A DNA stretch of 17,990 nucleotides from DASZZZ01 sp036260375 (GTDB taxonomy: Bacteria; Actinomycetota; CADDZG01; WHSQ01). The position numbers were made by a program, and so were the translations under genes. Below are positions 1-8,776 of the stretch, piece by piece. Numbering within the stretch: position 1 is the first letter of the stretch; the number at the start of each line of letters is the position of its first letter. The stretch is taken from positions 1-17,990 of the forward strand of contig DASZZZ010000022.1 of assembly GCA_036260375.1 (NCBI GenBank), written 5' to 3'. Under the pieces are notes generated by a model. The model saw only the letters and a list, made by a program, of their open reading frames with translations. It was not told where the DNA came from and searched no databases.

Positions 1-99
1 CACGCGCCACAGCGCGTATATGATGAGCAACGCCGCGGCCGCGGTGAAGACGACCCGGAAGACCGTTGCCGTCGAGGGAGCCTCTCGGCGCTGGGCCAT
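1..99 (-). CDS. N-terminal fragment of a membrane protein, possibly AI-2E family transporter (runs off the window)
   Basis: Only the first 33 codons are visible, reading leftward from an ATG at 99-97. The start abuts the ppdK stop directly (TAG then ATG, no gap), so it is probably translated by coupling to ppdK. The peptide begins MAQRREAPSTATVFRVVF: a short basic, hydrophilic head followed by a hydrophobic segment from about residue 14 to 31, ending ALWRV. A head of this kind leading into a first membrane helix is common in AI-2E/UPF0118 transporters, and the complete member at 4243-5352 starts in a similar way. That family assignment is an inference from one helix. Any small multi-pass membrane protein would look similar, so only the presence of a membrane-protein start is secure. 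Confidence 0.55.
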   Translation of the reverse strand, partial: MAQRREAPSTATVFRVVFTAAAALLIIYALWRV

Positions 100-2823
100 C
101 TACTTGCTACTCGTCGTTGCTTCTCCGAGTTGAGATTGGGCGGCGGCGAGGCGGGCGACCGGGATCCGGTACGGCGAGCACGACACGTAGTCGAGACCTA
201 TCTGGTCGCAGAAGAAGACCGAGTCCGGATCCCCACCGTGCTCTCCACAGATGCCGAGGTGCATGTTCGGATTCGCCTCGCGGCCCTCCCACGCGGCGAT
301 CTCCATCAGCCGTCCGACCCCACGCCTGTCGATCGTCACGAACGGGTTCGCCGGCACGAGCTTCCGCTCCTCGTACATGCCGAGGAACTTGCCGATGTCG
401 TCGCGCGAGAACCCGAACGCCGTCTGCGACAGGTCGTTGGTGCCGAACGAGAAGAAGTCTGCGTGCTCGGCGACGTCGCCGGCGACGACGCACGCGCGCG
501 GCAGCTCGATCATCGTCCCGAACTCGACGTGGAGGTCGACGTCGGCGTCCTCGACGATCTGGCGCGCGACGGGCTCGAGCTCGTCGCGCATCTGGCGCAG
601 CTCCTCTGCGGTCGCCGCGAGCGGGATCATGATCTCCGGGCGCGGGTCGCCCCCGCCTCGCTTGACCTCGCACGCCGCCTCGACGATCGCGCGCACCTGC
701 ATCGCGTAGAGGCCCGGCTTGAGGATCCCGAGGCGCACGCCGCGCAGCCCGAGCATCGGGTTCGCCTCGTGGAGCTCGTCGACCTTGCGCCGCATCGCGC
801 GCGCCGCGTCGAGCGACAGCTCCTCGCGTCCGACGCGCACGGTGTCGTCGCCGCGCTCCGCGGCGAGCTCCACCGCGACGGCGAGGTCAACGCGGTCGGG
901 CAGGAACTCGTGCAACGGGGGGTCGAGGAGCCGCACGGTGACGGGGAAGCCGCTCATCGCCTCGAAGATGCCGACGAAGTCGGCGCGCTGCAGCGGCGCG
1001 AGCGCGTCGTACGCCTCCTGCTCCTCGGCCTCGGTGTCGGCGAAGATCATCTTGCGCACCGCCGCGACGCGCTCCTCGCCCAGGAACATGTGCTCGGTGC
1101 GGCACAGCCCGATGCCCTCGGCCCCCCGGTGGCGCGCGTTGGTCGACTGCTCGGGCGTGTCCGCGTTCGCGCGCACGCGCAGCCGTCGGTGCTCGTCGGC
1201 GACGGTCATGAAGCGCTCGTACGCGCGCCACAGCCGCGATCCGCGCGCCTGCTCGTCGCCGCCGATCGCGGCGTCGAGGACCGACGGCTGCGTCTCGAGC
1301 CTCGTCGCGTAGACGGTGCCGTCGGTGCCGTCGATCGTGACCCAGTCGCCCTCCGACAGCGTCACGTCCTTGACCGTGATCGTGCGGGCGTTGCGGTCGA
1401 TGCGCAGCGCGTCGGCGCCGCACACGGCCGGGATGCCCTCGCCGCGCGCGACTACGGCGGCGTGAGAGTTGGTGCCGCCGGCCGACGTGAGGATGCCCTG
1501 CGACACGACCATCCCGTGGTAGTCGTCCGGGTTCGTCTCGCGCCGGCACAGGATGACGGGCTCGCCGCGCTCGGCCCACGCCGACGCGTCGTCGGCCGTG
1601 AACACGAGCTTGCCGACCGCGGCCCCCGGCGACGCGTTGAGCCCGCGCGCGACAGGCGTCTCCGAGTCCTTGGCCGCGCGCTCGATGACCGGCTTGAAGA
1701 GCTCGTCGAGCTTGCCCGCCGTCAGGCGGTCGCGGACCGCGGTCGCGTCGTCGACGAGGCCCTCCTCGACCATGTCGAGCGCGATCACCCACTCGGCGAG
1801 CGCGGTCCGCTTGCCGATGCGCGTCTGGAGCAGCCACAGCTTTCCCTGCTCGACCGTGAACTCGATGTCGCACATGTCCTCGTAGTGACGCTCGAGCGTG
1901 TCCATGTGCCGCTTGAGCTCCTCGAACGCGCGCGGCTGCACGCCGGCCATCTCCTCGAGCGCGAGCGTGTTGCGGATGCCGGCGACGACGTCCTCGCCCT
2001 GCGCGTTCGGCAGGTAGTCGCCGTACGGCCGCCGTTCGCCGGACGCGGGGTCGCGCGTGAACGCGACGCCGGTGCCCGAGTCGTCGCCCTTGTTGCCGAA
2101 CACCATGGCTTGCACGTTGACGGCGGTCCCGAGCGCGTCGGAGATCCTGTTGCGGCGCCGATAGTCGCGCGCCCGCTTGTTGTCCCACGACCCGAACACC
2201 GCCTCGATCGCGAGGTGGAGCTGCTCGGTCGGGTCCTGCGGGAAGTCGCGGCCGGTCTCCCGCTCGACGACGCGCTTGAACGTCGCGACGAGCTCCTTCA
2301 GGTCGTCGACGTCGAGGTCGACGTCGTTGGCGACGTCCTTTTGCTCCTTCGCCTCGTCGAGCGCGTCCTCGAAGAGGTCCCCGTCGACGCCCATGACGGT
2401 CTTGCCGAACATCTGGACGAGGCGGCGGTACGAGTCCCACGCGAAGCGCTCCGACGACGTCTGCTGCGCGAGCCCGACGACGCTGTCGTCGTTCAGCCCC
2501 ACGTTGAGGACGGTGTCCATCATGCCCGGCATCGAGAACGGCGCGCCCGAGCGCACCGACACGAGCAGCGGGTCGCGCGCGTCGCCGAGCGCACGGCCCA
2601 TCTTCTCCTCGAGCGACTTGCGGTGCTCGGCGACCTCGTCGAGCAGGCCGTTGGGGAAGCCGCCCTGCTCCCGGTAGGCGTTGCACGCCTCGCACGTGAT
2701 CGTGAAGCCGTGCGGCACCGGAAGCCCGAGGTTCGTCATCTCGGCGAGGTTGGCGCCCTTGCCGCCGAGCAGGTTCTTGCGCGACGCGTCGCCCTCGCTG
2801 AAGTCGTACACCCACTTCGTCAT
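100..2823 (-). CDS. ppdK: pyruvate, phosphate dikinase
   Basis: 907 aa, near the usual 870-900. The enzyme interconverts pyruvate + ATP + Pi with PEP + AMP + PPi in the cytoplasm. The domains are in the expected order. The N-terminal nucleotide-binding region has GGKGANLAEM near residue 21 and SVRSGAPFSMPGMMDT near 90. The swivelling phosphohistidine domain carries GGTNSHAAVVARG with catalytic His454. The C-terminal PEP/pyruvate barrel has FGTNDLSQ and GICGEHGGDP with catalytic Cys859. The start is ATG with a purine-rich AGAGAG directly upstream, and it lies 45 nt after glyS, so the two are likely co-transcribed. The residue two before the catalytic His is Asn452, where maize PPDK and many bacterial enzymes have the Thr that the PPDK regulatory protein phosphorylates. 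The family assignment is certain. The physiological direction (glycolytic or gluconeogenic) cannot be read from sequence. Confidence 0.98.
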   Translation of the reverse strand: MTKWVYDFSEGDASRKNLLGGKGANLAEMTNLGLPVPHGFTITCEACNAYREQGGFPNGLLDEVAEHRKSLEEKMGRALGDARDPLLVSVRSGAPFSMPGMMDTVLNVGLNDDSVVGLAQQTSSERFAWDSYRRLVQMFGKTVMGVDGDLFEDALDEAKEQKDVANDVDLDVDDLKELVATFKRVVERETGRDFPQDPTEQLHLAIEAVFGSWDNKRARDYRRRNRISDALGTAVNVQAMVFGNKGDDSGTGVAFTRDPASGERRPYGDYLPNAQGEDVVAGIRNTLALEEMAGVQPRAFEELKRHMDTLERHYEDMCDIEFTVEQGKLWLLQTRIGKRTALAEWVIALDMVEEGLVDDATAVRDRLTAGKLDELFKPVIERAAKDSETPVARGLNASPGAAVGKLVFTADDASAWAERGEPVILCRRETNPDDYHGMVVSQGILTSAGGTNSHAAVVARGEGIPAVCGADALRIDRNARTITVKDVTLSEGDWVTIDGTDGTVYATRLETQPSVLDAAIGGDEQARGSRLWRAYERFMTVADEHRRLRVRANADTPEQSTNARHRGAEGIGLCRTEHMFLGEERVAAVRKMIFADTEAEEQEAYDALAPLQRADFVGIFEAMSGFPVTVRLLDPPLHEFLPDRVDLAVAVELAAERGDDTVRVGREELSLDAARAMRRKVDELHEANPMLGLRGVRLGILKPGLYAMQVRAIVEAACEVKRGGGDPRPEIMIPLAATAEELRQMRDELEPVARQIVEDADVDLHVEFGTMIELPRACVVAGDVAEHADFFSFGTNDLSQTAFGFSRDDIGKFLGMYEERKLVPANPFVTIDRRGVGRLMEIAAWEGREANPNMHLGICGEHGGDPDSVFFCDQIGLDYVSCSPYRIPVARLAAAQSQLGEATTSSK

Positions 2824-2868
2824 CTCTCTGGCCCCCTGCCTGTCTATGCGGAACGACGGGGCGCGCCC

Positions 2869-4197
<1,329 letters not shown>

Positions 4198-4203
4198 CCC
4201 CGG

Positions 4204-4209
4204 ATGATA
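4204..4209 (-). promoter_or_regulatory. glyS: candidate -10 element for glyS (leaderless layout)
   Basis: On the minus strand TATCAT (5 of 6 matches to TATAAT) is followed by only CCGGGG before the glyS ATG. A sigma70-type polymerase would start at or next to the A of the ATG. No good -35 was found at 16-18 nt. TTACTA lies 19 nt upstream, a weak match. The whole divergent gap between glyS and the transporter at 4243 is 45 nt (4198-4242). Confidence 0.5.
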
Positions 4210-4242
4210 GTCGGGGGGCCGCGACGGGTAGTAAGCGACGCA

Positions 4243-5352
4243 ATGCGAGCGGCCCGCGACGACCTCGCCGCGCGCCCGCGGCCGGCGCGCGTGTCCCCCG
4301 CACTCGACAAGAGCGCGGCGGTCGCGTGGCGCCTGCTCGTGGTCGTCGCCGCGGTCGCCGTGTCGGTGTGGGCGCTCGTCCAGCTGCGCCTGCTCGTGCT
4401 GCCGGTGATCGTCGCGCTGTTCCTGTCGGCGATCCTCGCGCCGCCCGCCCACTGGCTCGCCGACCGCGGCTGGCCCAAGCTGCTCGCGACGTGGGCCGTG
4501 CTCGGCGGCGCGCTCGCGCTGCTCGCCAGCGCCGTCGCGCTGATGGCGCCCCAGGTCGCGACCGAGCTCGGAACGCTCGGCGCGGACGTGAGGGCCGGCA
4601 GCGAGCGCGTGCTGACGTGGCTGAGCGAGGGCCCCCTCGAGCTCAGCCGCAACGACGTGCAGCGCTACGTCGACCAGGCGAGCCAACGGCTGCGCGAGAG
4701 CAGCGGCGCGATCACGCAGGGCGCTCTCGCCGGCGCCGTCGCGGCGGTCGAGGCGGTCGCGGGGCTCCTGCTCACCCTCGTGCTGACGTTCTTCTTCGTC
4801 AAGGACGGGCGCGCGATGTGGCGCTGGTTCACCGAGCAGGTCGACGCCCGCCACCGCGACGACGCGCGCGAGATCGGCCGCCGCGCGTGGGCGACGCTAG
4901 GCGCCTACGTGCGCGGCACCGCGGTGATCGCGTTCGTCGATGCGGTGCTGATCGGGATCGGGCTGTTGATCGTCGGCGTGCCGCTCGTGCTGCCCCTCGC
5001 GCTGCTGACGTTCCTCGGCGGCTTCTTCCCGGTGGTCGGCGCGTTCCTCGCGGGCCTCGTCGCGGCGCTGGTCGCGCTCGCGACCGAGGGGCCGCTCGAC
5101 ATGCTCATCGTGATCGCGATTGTCACGGGCATCCAACAGGTCGAGGGCGACGTCCTCCAGCCCATGGTCATGGGGCGCGCGCTCAAGCTGCACCCGGTCG
5201 TCGTGCTGCTGGCGCTCACGGCCGGCGGCATCCTCGCCGGCATCGCCGGCGCGTTCATCGCGGTGCCGCTCGCGGCGGTCGTGGCCAACGTCGCGGGCTA
5301 CCTGCGCGCCGGCCGCGACTCCGGGGGCGCGGTCCCCGACGCCATATCCTGA
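4243..5352 (+). CDS. AI-2E/UPF0118 family membrane transporter
   Basis: 369 aa polytopic membrane protein. Helices are visible at roughly residues 30-48, 50-68 and 80-102. A soluble loop at ~105-165 follows, then the C-terminal helix set from ~165 onward. Family landmarks are GLLLTLVLTFFFVKDGRAMW (~174-193), FLGGFFPVVGAFLAGL (~258-273), and the block IQQVEGDVLQPMVMGRALKL (~298-317) followed by HP. Members export small molecules or exchange ions (AI-2 exporter TqsA, Na+/H+ antiporters), so the substrate cannot be given. The ATG at 4243 is used. A GTG at 4291 (after ARPRPAR) is an alternative that would still keep all helices. No convincing Shine-Dalgarno is seen. It is divergent from glyS and first in a run of four plus-strand membrane genes. 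The next gene is in the same reading frame 39 nt on. Confidence 0.9.
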   Translation: MRAARDDLAARPRPARVSPALDKSAAVAWRLLVVVAAVAVSVWALVQLRLLVLPVIVALFLSAILAPPAHWLADRGWPKLLATWAVLGGALALLASAVALMAPQVATELGTLGADVRAGSERVLTWLSEGPLELSRNDVQRYVDQASQRLRESSGAITQGALAGAVAAVEAVAGLLLTLVLTFFFVKDGRAMWRWFTEQVDARHRDDAREIGRRAWATLGAYVRGTAVIAFVDAVLIGIGLLIVGVPLVLPLALLTFLGGFFPVVGAFLAGLVAALVALATEGPLDMLIVIAIVTGIQQVEGDVLQPMVMGRALKLHPVVVLLALTAGGILAGIAGAFIAVPLAAVVANVAGYLRAGRDSGGAVPDAIS

Positions 5353-5375
5353 GGGGCGACGGGGGCCGGAGAGCC

Positions 5376-5386
5376 GGGAGAGAGGA
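5376..5386 (+). promoter_or_regulatory. Shine-Dalgarno that decides the start of the CorC-type gene at 5392
   Basis: GGGAGAGAGGA is the only purine-rich ribosome-binding-like run between the preceding stop (5352) and the body of the next gene. Its end is 5 nt from an ATA codon at 5392-5394. It is 32 nt from the first GTG (5419) and 23 nt from a CTG (5410), too far to serve either one. Confidence 0.6.
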
Positions 5387-5391
5387 CCGCC

Positions 5392-6714
5392 ATAGAAATC
5401 GCCCTCGGGCTGCTCGCCGTGACGCTGCTCATCGCGGCGCACGCCCTGTTCGTGGCCGGCGAGTTCGGGCTCGTCGCGGTCGACCGTCAGCGGGCGGAGG
5501 CGCGCGCCGCGGCCGGGGACCGCCGCGCCGAGGGCGTCGTCGCGGCGCTGCGGAGCCTGTCGTTCCAGCTGTCGGGCGCGCAGCTCGGGATCACCGTGAC
5601 ATCGCTGCTCGTCGGGTTTGCGGCCGAGCCCACGATCGGGCGCGCGCTGCGCCCGCTGCTCGAGGCCGCGGGACTGCCGCCGAGCTCGTCGTTCGCGGTG
5701 TCGGTCGCGCTCGCGCTCGTGCTCGCGACCTCGGCCGAGATGGTCGTCGCCGAGCTCGTGCCCAAGAACATCGCGATCGCGGAGCCGGAGCGCGTCGCGT
5801 TCGCCGCGACCGGCGCGCTGCGCGCCTTCAACACGCTGGCGCGCCCGCTGATCGTCGTCTTGAACTCGGGCGCCAACTGGACCGTGCGCCTGTTCCGCAT
5901 CGAGCCGCGCGAGGAGCTGATCCCGGTCCGCTCGCTGGAGGAGCTCGATCTCCTGGTGCACGCGTCGCGCGCCCGCGGGGCGCTGCCCGAGGAGCAGTTC
6001 TCGCTCCTCGCGCGTTCGCTGAGCTTTCCGGACAAGACCGCGGCCGACGCGCTCGTGCCGCGCACGTCGGTCGCGGCGCTCCCCCACGACGCGACCGTCG
6101 GCGACATGCAGCGCGTCGCGCTCGACACCGGACACTCCCGTTTCCCCGTGTTCCGCGACGACCTCGACGACGTCGTGGGCATCGCGCACGTCAAGGACGG
6201 CTACGCGCTGCCCGCCGACGCGCGCGACGCGACGCCGGTCACCCGCATCGCGCGCGACGCGCTGTTCGTCCCCGAGTCGCGCGACCTGGAGTCGCTGCTG
6301 CTCCAGATGCGGCGCGAGCGCCGCCAGCTCGCGGTCGTCGTCGACGAGTTCGGCGGCACCGCCGGCATCGTCACGCTCGAGGACATCCTCGAGGAGATCG
6401 TCGGCGACATCGAGGACGAGCACGACCCCTCCGGCGGCCCGGTCCCCGCGCGCGGCGCGGCTCCCGTGGGCGTGCACGTGCTGCCGGGCCTGCTTCATCC
6501 CGACGAGGTGCGAGAGGCGTGCGGCCTCGAGCTCCCCGAGGGGCCGTACGACACGCTCGCAGGCTTCCTGCTGTGGCGCTTCGACCGCATCCCGGAGCGG
6601 GGCGCGCGCCTCGAGCACGACGGGTGGCGGCTCGAGGTCGCCGAGATGGAGCGTCACCGCATCGCGACCGTCGTCGCGACCGCCCCCGAGCGCGACGGCG
6701 GCGGCGAGCCGTGA
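5392..6714 (+). CDS. CNNM/CorC-type (HlyC/TlyC 'hemolysin') transporter, tandem copy 1; probable ATA start
   Basis: 440 aa from ATA 5392, or 431 aa from GTG 5419. The DUF21/CNNM membrane domain covers ~1-175, with GEFGLVAVDR after helix 1 and EMVVAELVPKN at ~116-126. A CBS pair (~215-345) ends in DEFGGTAGIVTLEDILEEIV, and a CorC_HlyC domain lies at ~355-435. The family is linked to Mg2+/Co2+ or Na+ handling, and the 'hemolysin' name is historical. The ATA choice rests on two things seen. A GGGAGAGAGGA run sits 5 nt before ATA. From ATA the N-terminus aligns with the paralogue starting at 6711, placing the xxLFVxxEF motif at residue 17-24 in line with residue 16-23 there. The GTG would cut helix 1 in half. 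A mutated or misread ATG is the alternative. The stop overlaps the next start by 4 nt (GTGA). Confidence 0.93.
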   Translation: MEIALGLLAVTLLIAAHALFVAGEFGLVAVDRQRAEARAAAGDRRAEGVVAALRSLSFQLSGAQLGITVTSLLVGFAAEPTIGRALRPLLEAAGLPPSSSFAVSVALALVLATSAEMVVAELVPKNIAIAEPERVAFAATGALRAFNTLARPLIVVLNSGANWTVRLFRIEPREELIPVRSLEELDLLVHASRARGALPEEQFSLLARSLSFPDKTAADALVPRTSVAALPHDATVGDMQRVALDTGHSRFPVFRDDLDDVVGIAHVKDGYALPADARDATPVTRIARDALFVPESRDLESLLLQMRRERRQLAVVVDEFGGTAGIVTLEDILEEIVGDIEDEHDPSGGPVPARGAAPVGVHVLPGLLHPDEVREACGLELPEGPYDTLAGFLLWRFDRIPERGARLEHDGWRLEVAEMERHRIATVVATAPERDGGGEP

Positions 6715-8027
6715 CGTGGTCGTACGCGCTCCTCGCGCTCCTGCTGCTCGTCGCGAACGGCTTCTTCGTCGGCGCGGAGTTCGCGCTCATCGCGGCGCGC
6801 CGCACCAAGCTCGAGAGCCTCGAGGCGCAGGGCGACGCGCGCGCCCGCGTCGCGATGAAGTCGGTGCGCGAGCTGTCGTTCATGCTCGCCGCCGCGCAGC
6901 TCGGCGTCACGATGGCGTCGCTGGGGCTCGGCGCGGTCGCCGAGCCCGCGGTCGCGCACCTGATCGAGATCGCGCTCGCGTCGGTCGTCGAGCTGCCCGA
7001 GGGCGTCCTGCACACGATCTCGTTCGTCGTCGCGCTCGCGATCGTCGTCTACCTCCACATGGTCGTCGGCGAGATGGCGCCGAAGAACGTCGCGATCGCC
7101 GAGCCCGAGCAGACCGCGCTGTGGCTCGCGATCCCCATGCGGATCTACGCCAACGCGTTCCGGCCGTTCGTGCGCCTTCTCAACGCGCTGGCGAACGCGA
7201 TCCTGCGGATGCTGCGCGTCGAGCCGGTCGACGAGGTCGAGTCGGCGCACACCGCGGAGGAGATCGGCGCCATGGTCGTGGAGTCGGCGCGCGAGGGCAT
7301 GCTCGGCAAGTTCGAGGAGCGGCTGCTGTCGGGCGCGATCGGCTTCGGCGGCCGCGACGCGGGGGCCGCCATGGTGCCGCGCACCGAAATCACCGCGGTC
7401 CCGGTCGACGCGACCCCCGCCGCCGTCGAGCGCGTCGTCGTCGACAGCGGCCACACGCGTCTGCCCGTGTACCGCGGCGACCTCGACGACGTCGTCGGGT
7501 TCTTCCACGCCAAGGACCTGCTGCGGGTCGCGCCCGCAGACCGCGACCGCCCGCTGGCGCCCGAGCTCGTGCGCCCGATGCTCGTCGTCCCCGAGTCGCG
7601 CAACCTCCAGGAGCTGCTGCTCGACATGCGGCGCGAGCGCGTCCACTTCGCGCTCGTCGTCGAGGAGCACGGCGGCACCGCGGGCGTCGTGACGATCGAG
7701 GACCTGCTCGAGGAGCTCGTCGGCGACATCCGCGACGAGCACGACGTCAGCGAGCTCGGCGTCGAGGTGCTCGGCCGCGACCGCTACGTCGTGCCCGGGG
7801 GCCTGCGGATCGACGAGGCCGCCGACCGGCTCGGCGTCGAGCTCCCGGAGGGCGAGTACGAGACCGTCGCCGGCTTCCTCATGGACCGCCTCGGGCGCAT
7901 CCCGAAGCGGCGCGACGCCGTCGAGCACGGCCCGTGGCGCCTGCGCGTGCGCGCGATGCACCGGCGGCGCGTCGTGCAGGTGGTCATCGAGCCGCGCGCG
8001 CGCGAGCTCGACGACGCGCGCTCGTGA
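6711..8027 (+). CDS. CNNM/CorC-type (HlyC/TlyC 'hemolysin') transporter, tandem copy 2
   Basis: 438 aa, starting at a GTG whose GTGA overlaps the stop of copy 1, so translation is probably coupled. The DUF21/CNNM domain covers ~1-175 (ANGFFVGAEFALIAARR at 15-31, VVGEMAPKNVAIAEPE near 115-130). A CBS pair follows (MVPRTEITAVP, SGHTRLPVYRGDLDDVVGF, EEHGGTAGVVTIEDLLEELV), then a C-terminal CorC_HlyC domain (GGLRIDEAADRLGVELPEGE, ETVAGFLMDRLGRIPKRRD). Its domain layout is the same as copy 1, but the sequence is clearly diverged, so the pair is an old tandem duplication. These proteins act as dimers, so two co-translated paralogues could form a heterodimer. That is an inference. A third member lies at 14697-15968. 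Mg2+/Co2+ efflux or Na+-coupled transport is the usual family role, and the ion here is unknown. Confidence 0.95.
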   Translation: MTWSYALLALLLLVANGFFVGAEFALIAARRTKLESLEAQGDARARVAMKSVRELSFMLAAAQLGVTMASLGLGAVAEPAVAHLIEIALASVVELPEGVLHTISFVVALAIVVYLHMVVGEMAPKNVAIAEPEQTALWLAIPMRIYANAFRPFVRLLNALANAILRMLRVEPVDEVESAHTAEEIGAMVVESAREGMLGKFEERLLSGAIGFGGRDAGAAMVPRTEITAVPVDATPAAVERVVVDSGHTRLPVYRGDLDDVVGFFHAKDLLRVAPADRDRPLAPELVRPMLVVPESRNLQELLLDMRRERVHFALVVEEHGGTAGVVTIEDLLEELVGDIRDEHDVSELGVEVLGRDRYVVPGGLRIDEAADRLGVELPEGEYETVAGFLMDRLGRIPKRRDAVEHGPWRLRVRAMHRRRVVQVVIEPRARELDDARS

Positions 8028-8052
8028 CGGGGGCCGCGATAGGTTGCGGCGC

Positions 8053-8772
8053 ATGACGACACCGTCCGCCCGAGCCGCGCGCCGCAGCCTCGTGCGCGCC
8101 GCGCTCGCGGCCGTCGTCGCGATCGTCGGCTTCGCACTGACGGACCTCGATCTCGGCGACGACAAGAACCCGAGCCTGCGCGGTCAGGGGATCGTGAAGG
8201 TCTTCGACAAGAGCCTCGACGTCGACGAGGTCGTCGGGCTGTGCGGGGCCGCGCTGTTCCTGGTCGCGGGCGTCGTCGCGGTGCGCGCCGCGGCCCGCGG
8301 CGCGCGCGTCGGCAGCGAGGAGCACGTCGGGACTCGCCGCGCCGCGACGATCTCGCTGCTGATCACGATCGTCGGCTACGCGCTGGTGCTGCTCGTGCTC
8401 CTCGGCGCGCTCGGCGTCGACACCGGCTCGCTCCTGCTGGGCGGGGCGATCACCGGAGTCGTGCTCGGCATCGCGGCGCAACAGACGCTCGGCAACTTCT
8501 TCGCCGGCATCGTGCTGCTCGTCGTGCGGCCGTTCGCGGTCGGCGACGACGTCGTGCTCCGCTCCGGCCCCCTGGGCGGCCAGTACGAGGGCCGCGTCAC
8601 CGAGATCGGGCTCTTCTACACCGACCTCGTCACCGAGACGGGTGCGGTCGCGCTGCCGAACGCGGGCGTGCTCGCGGCGGCGATCGGCCCGGGCCTGCGC
8701 GACGCCGACGACACCGGCGAGGACGAGGACTCGGGCGCGCCGCCGTCGCAGGGCGGCGCGCCCGGCCCCTGA
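8053..8772 (+). CDS. small MscS-family mechanosensitive channel
   Basis: 239 aa from ATG 8053. An in-frame TTG at 8044 is a weaker choice, and AGG at 8041-8043 could serve as the ribosome site for the ATG. Membrane segments are at ~12-31, 60-79 and 97-120, plus the pore-lining Gly/Ala-rich helix at ~126-155 (LLGGAITGVVLGIAAQQTLG). A typical MscS beta-domain follows (VRPFAVGDDVVLRSG, YEGRVTEIGL, ALPNAGVLAAA, ~158-212). The protein then ends in an acidic, Pro/Gly-rich tail (DADDTGEDEDSG). The alpha/beta C-terminal vestibule domain of E. coli MscS is missing. Members open under membrane tension to release solutes on hypo-osmotic shock. The gene converges on the DsrE-like gene with only 4 nt between stop codons. 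Confidence 0.9.
   Translation: MTTPSARAARRSLVRAALAAVVAIVGFALTDLDLGDDKNPSLRGQGIVKVFDKSLDVDEVVGLCGAALFLVAGVVAVRAAARGARVGSEEHVGTRRAATISLLITIVGYALVLLVLLGALGVDTGSLLLGGAITGVVLGIAAQQTLGNFFAGIVLLVVRPFAVGDDVVLRSGPLGGQYEGRVTEIGLFYTDLVTETGAVALPNAGVLAAAIGPGLRDADDTGEDEDSGAPPSQGGAPGP
8733..8763. terminator. 12-bp GC hairpin at the convergent gene junction, possible bidirectional terminator
   Basis: GGGCGCGCCGCC (8733-8744) and its perfect reverse complement (8752-8763) flank a 7-nt loop, 7 nt before the mscS-type stop codon. A stem this stable at the meeting point of two convergent genes suggests transcription termination. No T-run follows on either side, so it would be a U-less, I-shaped terminator at best. 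It also encodes the Gly/Pro/Ala tail, so codon bias could contribute. Confidence 0.4.
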
Positions 8773-8776
8773 GCCC

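Noticed and set aside
2859..2868. Palindrome GGGCGCGCCC between glyS and ppdK, considered as a terminator or operator.
   Set aside because: A 10-nt self-complementary GC run without a loop or T-run is common in such DNA, and termination here would separate two genes 45 nt apart.
4198..4854. An N-terminal extension of about 219 residues in the glyS frame.
   Set aside because: It is antisense to the transporter gene, low-complexity and unlike any GlyRS. The ATG at 4197 gives the family start.
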